DNA from: Candidatus Microgenomates bacterium
GTDB taxonomy: Bacteria; Patescibacteriota; Microgenomatia; UBA1406; HO2-37-13b
DNA length: 64,000 bases
Direction of reading: 5' to 3'
Assembly (NCBI GenBank): GCA_025449735.1
Contig: JANWIV010000002.1
Span: forward strand, 124,001-188,000
Shown here: positions 59,603 to 64,000 of the stretch, piece by piece
How the letters are laid out: the number at the start of each line of letters is the position of its first letter
How positions within the stretch are numbered: the stretch's first letter is position 1
Made by a program: the position numbers and the translations under genes
Notes under the pieces: generated by a model
The model's database searches: none
Seen by the model: the letters and a program-made list of their open reading frames with translations, nothing else
What the model was told of the DNA's origin: nothing

Positions 59603-60207
59603 AAAACAAAGTCAATATGGTCAATAAGAGAGTTATGAAATTAGCATTTGTTGGCACCAGCTGCACTGGTAAGACGACAATTTTAAGAGAATTGAAAAAA
59701 CAGTTCAAGGGAGATATAAATATCCAATTTGTTGACGAAGCAGCTAGAATCCTATTTATGCGCCATACTAAAATAAATCGATTTAGCCAATCAACTCAAG
59801 AGAAAATACAGTCTTTAGCAATGGAGATGGAAAAGGTAGCCCATACGTTCTCACCTAAGGTTATATTTTGTGATCGGTCGGCCATTGATTGTATCGCCTA
59901 TCTTAAGGCAAGAGGAAAGTATAATGAGGCAGATAGATTGTTCGAAAGAGTTACTCATTGGCTGCCTACCTATAATCGATTATTATTACTCGATCCAGTA
60001 GACGTTCCTTATCGACAAGACAGAGTTCGCTTAGAGTCTGAAGACCAAAGAATTAGTTTTCATATGGGATTTTTAAATTTATTCAAGGAACGCAACATTG
60101 AATACGAACTGCTCAGTGGTAATATTGAGGAACGAGTATATAAAGTACATGAAATTATTAATAACCATTTGCCTAGACAAGTAAAAATAAAAAAATATGA
60201 GAGATGA
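59599..60207 (+). CDS. P-loop AAA (NadR/Ttd14-like) kinase
   Basis: ATP-binding protein of 202 residues (190 from the alternative ATG at 59635, where similarity begins). Walker A is GTSCTGKTT; the strand-loop IQFVDEAARILFMR and the Walker B-like VIFCDRSAIDCIAYL follow, then a lid region VPYRQDRVRLESEDQR. Relatives phosphorylate nicotinamide riboside or other small molecules, and substrate cannot be inferred. The start at 59599 overlaps the murL-like stop (ATGA), and its end overlaps the next kinase gene by 11 bases. Confidence 0.82.
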   Translation: MKNKVNMVNKRVMKLAFVGTSCTGKTTILRELKKQFKGDINIQFVDEAARILFMRHTKINRFSQSTQEKIQSLAMEMEKVAHTFSPKVIFCDRSAIDCIAYLKARGKYNEADRLFERVTHWLPTYNRLLLLDPVDVPYRQDRVRLESEDQRISFHMGFLNLFKERNIEYELLSGNIEERVYKVHEIINNHLPRQVKIKKYER

Positions 60208-61174
60208 CAAAGAATATAAATCTTATCAAGTATCTCATACAACTGACCAGGTGCGAAATTTAGTTTCATCGAATTTGAACACTGAGGTCACTTCTATTCA
60301 GCGTCTTGACGCAGGAGAAATAAATGCAGTTTATTTTGTTAGCCTTGTTCATGGAGAAGATGTTGTGGTTAGAGTTCCCCCAACTGAGAAGAAAGCAAAT
60401 CACTTTGACCGCGAGGCTTGGGTATTTGATCAGTGTCGCCGGATTGGTGTACCAACTCCTGAGGTAATTAAGGTAAATATGGAGAGTATGGATTTTCCCG
60501 AATCTTATATGATAACAAAACGACTTCCGGGCGAGAATGGAATGGATGCTAAGCTAACTCATAATCAACGAAAAGATATGTGTGGACAGCTGGGTCACTA
60601 TTTGTCACTTGTTCATTCTATAAAGATACCGGGTTTTGGACCGTTGGTTTTTGAAGATCATAAATGGCAAGGCAAGCATAAAACGATGCTCGATTATATA
60701 AAAAGTGATTCATCTGAGGGGTGGTGGATAGACTATGTTTTGGAAAATAGTTTGATGATAAAGGAGAAGCTCGATAAAGCAAGGGATATTTTCAGAATAA
60801 ATTTACCACTACTTGAAAGGGATCAGGGCGTTTTGGTTCATCACGATATTAGTCCATATGCAAAAAATGCAATTATTCAAAATGCTCGTGTGACAGGTAT
60901 AGTTGATATGGAGGATTCAAAATCTAGCGACCCAGTTGAAGATTTTGCATGGTTTCATTTTTGGGGAGGATCTCATGCTGATGAATTTCTTGAGGATCTT
61001 AAGTCAGGCTATGACGATAGCAGTATCTTTGATGATAAATTTAAGCAACGACTAAATCTTTACAAGCTTATGATAGGCGGTCAATTATTAGCGTATTTTC
61101 ACAAACGAGGCAATGATTCTGCGGTTATAGATACCAAAGAGAAAATAAATGCAATAATTGAGATGTTAAACTAA
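60197..61174 (+). CDS. aminoglycoside phosphotransferase (APH)-fold kinase
   Basis: Protein-kinase-like fold of 325 residues. The N-lobe has SIQRLDAGEINAVYFVSL and VVVRVPP (ATP Lys position replaced by Arg). The catalytic loop is LVHHDISPYAKNAII, with the Asp and Asn expected of HxDxxxxN, and the metal-binding Asp is in GIVDMEDSKSSDPVEDFA. Despite the family name it need not act on antibiotics; homoserine, choline or sugar kinases share the fold. It overlaps the preceding P-loop kinase gene by 11 bases, so the pair is co-expressed. Both are inserted between murL and murD. Confidence 0.85.
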   Translation: MRDDKEYKSYQVSHTTDQVRNLVSSNLNTEVTSIQRLDAGEINAVYFVSLVHGEDVVVRVPPTEKKANHFDREAWVFDQCRRIGVPTPEVIKVNMESMDFPESYMITKRLPGENGMDAKLTHNQRKDMCGQLGHYLSLVHSIKIPGFGPLVFEDHKWQGKHKTMLDYIKSDSSEGWWIDYVLENSLMIKEKLDKARDIFRINLPLLERDQGVLVHHDISPYAKNAIIQNARVTGIVDMEDSKSSDPVEDFAWFHFWGGSHADEFLEDLKSGYDDSSIFDDKFKQRLNLYKLMIGGQLLAYFHKRGNDSAVIDTKEKINAIIEMLN

Positions 61175-61185
61175 ACCAAAACAGA

Positions 61186-61213
61186 CTTTCATTAATTAAT
61201 TAATGAAAGTCAG
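61186..61213. promoter_or_regulatory. perfect 28-bp palindrome before murD
   Basis: Two 14-base arms (gactttcattaatt and its exact complement) with no loop, 22 bases before the murD ATG. It could be an operator, or a hairpin at the 3' end of the kinase transcript. Confidence 0.55.
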
Positions 61214-61235
61214 AATTGAATTGTGAAATAAAAAT

Positions 61236-62456
61236 ATGACTATTGAAGATTTAAGAAAATACCGTCGGATTTTAATCTTAGGCTACGGCATTGAAGGCAA
61301 AGAGACAGAATTATTTCTAAAGAAACATCTCCCAGAAAGTCAAATTATTGTTGCCGATCGAAGCGAGGGTTCTGATTATCTCAAAAAACAAGAGGACGTT
61401 GATTTGGTGATTAAAACACCAAGTATACCGCCAAAATTAGTCACCAAACCCTATACAACAGCGACCAATATTTTTTTTGCCAATGTAGACTCGACTCTTG
61501 TCGGGATCACCGGCACCAAGGGCAAATCAACGACTAGCTCTCTAATCTATCATATTCTAAAAAAAGCGGGTAAATCAGTTTATCTCGCTGGCAATATTGG
61601 TATTCCGATGCTTTCGCTTATAGACAAAGTCAGTTCTGTTGATATCGTTGTTTTGGAGCTTTCTTCTTATCAACTGCAGGATATTGAATATTCTCCTCAT
61701 ATTGGAGTAATTCTGAATATTTATACTGATCTTCATAATCACGAATCATTTTCAGCATATCAGCAGGTAAAAATGAAAATAGTCGCCAAAAGTAATGCCA
61801 CTGATTATTTTGTCTATAATCCCGCTTTTCCAGAGCTTACAACCATTGAAACCAGGGCCAAAAAAATCCCGCTTGATTCAACAAATAATGATGAGGATGT
61901 GAAGGCGGCCGAAATCATTTGCCAGCTACTCGGTGTTGATTCAGGGGCTATTGAGCAGGGAATTCAATCATTTCAACCACTACCACATCGTAATCAAAAA
62001 ATCGGTACTTATAATGAAATTATCTTTATAGACGACTCAGCTTCAACTCACCCGGAGTCGACAATTAAAGCGCTGCGAGAATTAGGAAAAGTGGACACTT
62101 TAATTTGTGGTGGTCAAAATCGTGATTTTGAATTAGATGAGCTTGCTCATGAAATTATTGCCAGTAGCGTCGAGAATGTCGTCTTATTCCCAGATACTGG
62201 CAATTTGCTTGAGAGGTCATTGTTATTATCTCCTAAAAAAGCAATGCGAATTTTTAAAACCGACTCGATGGAGTTAGCGGTCAAGTTTGCCTTGGCAAAG
62301 ACTAAACCAGGTAACGTTTGCCTTTTGTCGCCAGGTGCTCCTAGTTATCTCACTTTTAAAAACTTTGAGGAACGGGGAGACAAGTTCGTGTATTATTTAG
62401 ATAAGTATGCTAAGAAAAAAGAAGGAACAACCGAATCGTCTCAAGATCAGCAATGA
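61236..62456 (+). CDS. murD: UDP-N-acetylmuramoyl-alanine glutamate ligase MurD
   Basis: Adds glutamate to UDP-MurNAc-L-Ala. It has 406 residues, with an N-terminal domain opening RRILILGYGIEGKETELFLK, the ATP loop GITGTKGKSTTSSLIYH, LELSSYQLQDIEYSPHIG and the C-terminal FIDDSASTHPESTIKAL. If the neighbouring MurL-like protein is what it seems, this enzyme should be a MurD2 that takes L-Glu rather than D-Glu; the sequence alone does not decide. It overlaps ftsW by 50 bases. Confidence 0.94.
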   Translation: MTIEDLRKYRRILILGYGIEGKETELFLKKHLPESQIIVADRSEGSDYLKKQEDVDLVIKTPSIPPKLVTKPYTTATNIFFANVDSTLVGITGTKGKSTTSSLIYHILKKAGKSVYLAGNIGIPMLSLIDKVSSVDIVVLELSSYQLQDIEYSPHIGVILNIYTDLHNHESFSAYQQVKMKIVAKSNATDYFVYNPAFPELTTIETRAKKIPLDSTNNDEDVKAAEIICQLLGVDSGAIEQGIQSFQPLPHRNQKIGTYNEIIFIDDSASTHPESTIKALRELGKVDTLICGGQNRDFELDELAHEIIASSVENVVLFPDTGNLLERSLLLSPKKAMRIFKTDSMELAVKFALAKTKPGNVCLLSPGAPSYLTFKNFEERGDKFVYYLDKYAKKKEGTTESSQDQQ

Positions 62457-63507
62457 TACCCGTCTGCTATTTTTTTTGCCCGTCATCCTGACAATTATTG
62501 GTCTCTTTTTTATTTTTGAAGCCTCCTCAATATCAGCATACCGTGAATTTGGTGATAGTTTCTTTTTCTTAAAACGGCAGGCAATATGGTTTATATTAGG
62601 GCTCTTTTCAATGTTTTCATTAGCGGTTTTTGACTATCGAAGACTGCAGTATTTTGCTTTTCCGGCATTGATTGCGACGATAGGTTTGCTTATATTAGTA
62701 CTACTGCCTGGTGTCGGTAGCAGTGTCTCTGGAGCCAGACGTTGGATAGACTTGGGAATTATTAGTTTTCAACCAACCGAGTTTGCCAAGTTTTCCGTGA
62801 TACTTTATCTTTCCTCATGGTTGCTACATAAACAGAAACAACGTTTTCTCTCTTTCATGATGCTGATGACTTTTATTCTGGCACTAGTGATGATCCAACC
62901 AGATATGGGGACGACAATAATTCTTTTTAGCTTATTTATTTTGACTCATTTTCTAGCTGGTGAGCCGACGAGGCATTTGTTGGCGCTTGTGCCAGTGGCA
63001 ATTACTGGCTTTTTGATTCTGGTGAAAACCTCTCCCTATCGGATGCGACGCTTTCTTTCATTTCTTGATCCCAATGTTGATACCCAAGGCATAAGCTATC
63101 ATATTACCCAGATTTTGATTTCTTTGTCCTCTGGAGGTTTATTCGGTCGTGGTTTTGCCGGGAGTCGTCAAAAATATCAATTTCTACCCGAAGCGCAAAC
63201 AGATTCGATTTTTGCCATAATTGGCGAAGAGGTGGGTTTTTTAGGGTCAATTCTTATAATTGGAGTTTATCTCGCTCTTATGTACGTTGTTTATCGGGCA
63301 GCTTTGAATGCTAAAGATCGATTTGGTTTTTTGCTCGCGAGCTCTACTTTTGCTTTAATATCAATTCAAATCTTAGTAAATCTTGGTGGTATGGTGGGGT
63401 TGATACCGCTGACAGGAGTGCCGTTACCATTTATATCCTATGGTGGCTCCTCGCTTTTGGTATTTTTTGCTTTAATGGGAATCGTTATCAACGTTTCTCG
63501 TAAATGA
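62407..63507 (+). CDS. ftsW: septal peptidoglycan polymerase FtsW (SEDS family)
   Basis: Membrane glycosyltransferase that polymerises lipid II at the septum together with ftsI. It has 366 residues with about ten membrane segments. FIFEASSISAYREFGDSFFF, GARRWIDLGIISFQPTEFAK, PDMGTTIILF, the long loop RRFLSFLDPNVDTQGISYH, PEAQTDSIFAIIGEEVGFLG and PLPFISYGGSSLL are all SEDS signatures. It starts inside the end of murD in another frame (50-base overlap); the next Met would cut the first helix. A RodA role is possible, but the murD-ftsW-murG order favours FtsW. Confidence 0.94.
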   Translation: MLRKKKEQPNRLKISNDTRLLFFLPVILTIIGLFFIFEASSISAYREFGDSFFFLKRQAIWFILGLFSMFSLAVFDYRRLQYFAFPALIATIGLLILVLLPGVGSSVSGARRWIDLGIISFQPTEFAKFSVILYLSSWLLHKQKQRFLSFMMLMTFILALVMIQPDMGTTIILFSLFILTHFLAGEPTRHLLALVPVAITGFLILVKTSPYRMRRFLSFLDPNVDTQGISYHITQILISLSSGGLFGRGFAGSRQKYQFLPEAQTDSIFAIIGEEVGFLGSILIIGVYLALMYVVYRAALNAKDRFGFLLASSTFALISIQILVNLGGMVGLIPLTGVPLPFISYGGSSLLVFFALMGIVINVSRK

Positions 63508-63547
63508 TCTATCTTATTGCAAAAGCTTTTTTAGGTTGTTAATTTGA

Positions 63548-63553
63548 TAAAAT
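63548..63553 (+). promoter_or_regulatory. -10 box nine bases before murG
   Basis: TAAAAT, nine bases before the ATG at 63563. Confidence 0.4.
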
Positions 63554-63562
63554 ATTAAAGCG

Positions 63563-64000
63563 ATGAAAATACTAATTACCGGAGGACATATTACTCCAGC
63601 CATAGCGGTAATTGAAGAACTCAAAAAGAGTCGAAATGTTGAAATTGTCATGGTTGGGCGTAAATATAGCCAAGTTGATGAGAAGGCACCTTCATTTGAA
63701 TATGCGGAGCTAAAGCGGCAGAATATACGATTTATCAATTTGAAAACGGGCCGATTAAATAGAAAACTGTCAATCTCAACGCTCATTAATTTAATTCTTT
63801 TTGCAAGAGGTCTGCTTCAATCTCAAAAAATAGTTGGTCGCGAAAAACCCGATAAAATCCTAAGTTTTGGAGGTTATTTAGCGCTACCGATTGCAATTGC
63901 TGGTTATTTTCGAGGGATCCTAGTCTATACTCATGAACAAACTTTGGTTCCAGGTTTGTCAAATCGAATTATTGGTTGGTTTGCTAAAAATATTTTTGTT
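63563..64000 (+). CDS. murG: MurG, N-terminal part, cut by the window end
   Basis: UDP-GlcNAc transferase converting lipid I to lipid II at the inner face of the membrane. The 146 visible codons run open to the window edge. It opens MKILITGGHITPAIAVIEEL; the usual GGTGGH loop is shortened to GGH. DKILSFGGYLALPIAIAG and THEQTLVPGLSNRII (the acceptor-side HEQ motif) are clear family blocks. It follows ftsW as in the classical dcw order and has a TAAAAT box nine bases before its start. Confidence 0.92.
   Translation, partial: MKILITGGHITPAIAVIEELKKSRNVEIVMVGRKYSQVDEKAPSFEYAELKRQNIRFINLKTGRLNRKLSISTLINLILFARGLLQSQKIVGREKPDKILSFGGYLALPIAIAGYFRGILVYTHEQTLVPGLSNRIIGWFAKNIFV

Noticed and set aside
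60197-61174. Aminoglycoside resistance gene
   Set aside because: The fold is shared by many metabolic kinases, and the wall-gene context gives no support for an antibiotic substrate.
1-64000. Alternative genetic code with TGA as glycine, as in some CPR lineages
   Set aside because: TGA ends several conserved proteins at the expected length (for example lysS), and no gene needs TGA read-through.
1-64000. CRISPR array, transposase, integrase or prophage
   Set aside because: No regularly spaced identical repeats and no transposase, recombinase or phage protein are visible.

Overview
The window looks like part of a small, compact genome from the Candidate Phyla Radiation (Patescibacteria). The pointers are a DUF4012 membrane protein, a class I lysyl-tRNA synthetase, a eukaryote-type dimeric glycyl-tRNA synthetase, a stand-alone PolA-type 5'-3' exonuclease, a fused TsaC-TsaE protein, many orphan proteins of 120-220 residues, and genes that abut or overlap by a few bases. 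TGA is used as a stop (for example in lysS), so the code is the standard bacterial one. I cannot place it within the radiation with confidence.

Layout. (1) 1-21.7 kb, housekeeping: lon, a membrane protein, orphans, tRNA-Glu, greA, class I lysS, an RdgB-like pyrophosphatase, serS, secA, an FMN reductase, a DHH phosphoesterase, enolase, a PolA-type exonuclease, ftsH, tsaC-tsaE, tsaD, then tRNA-Pro and tRNA-Met. (2) 21.7-40.3 kb, cell-surface polysaccharide: a priming sugar-phosphate transferase, a DUF4012 protein, a GDP-mannose-type pyrophosphorylase, four GT4 and two GT2 glycosyltransferases, two GT-C membrane transferases, an acetyltransferase and an O-antigen ligase-like protein. A GC-richer three-gene cassette of small exported proteins (29.9-31.3 kb) interrupts it. 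(3) 40.4-42.7 kb: an orphan, glyS and a membrane-anchored orphan. (4) 42.8-64 kb, an extended division/cell-wall (dcw) cluster: mraZ, rsmH, ftsL, ftsI, murE, murC, murB, murA, a GlmU-like protein, a PIG-V-like transferase, yvcK, dgkA, mraY, a MurL-like epimerase, two small-molecule kinases, murD, ftsW and the start of murG. murF, ftsQ, ftsA and ftsZ are not in the window.

How it fits together: the dcw genes make lipid II from UDP-sugars. A MurL-like protein near murD suggests that D-glutamate is made on the UDP-MurNAc-dipeptide rather than by a glutamate racemase. The middle block builds and exports a mannose-containing glycan on a polyprenyl carrier.

Four genome-scale patterns stand out. 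First, about twenty genes have a -10 hexamer whose last base lies only 5-11 nt before the start codon, with no Shine-Dalgarno sequence, which predicts leaderless or near-leaderless mRNAs; the foreign-looking cassette instead uses AGGAG sites. Second, several families of short palindromic or AT-rich repeats fill the intergenic gaps, and similar repeats lie in frame inside at least four, probably five, of the glycosyltransferase genes. Third, two tRNA genes each have one end duplicated beside a short palindromic element. Fourth, an 80-base nested inverted-repeat element lies at 36022-36101. There is no gene-free stretch longer than 300 bases.
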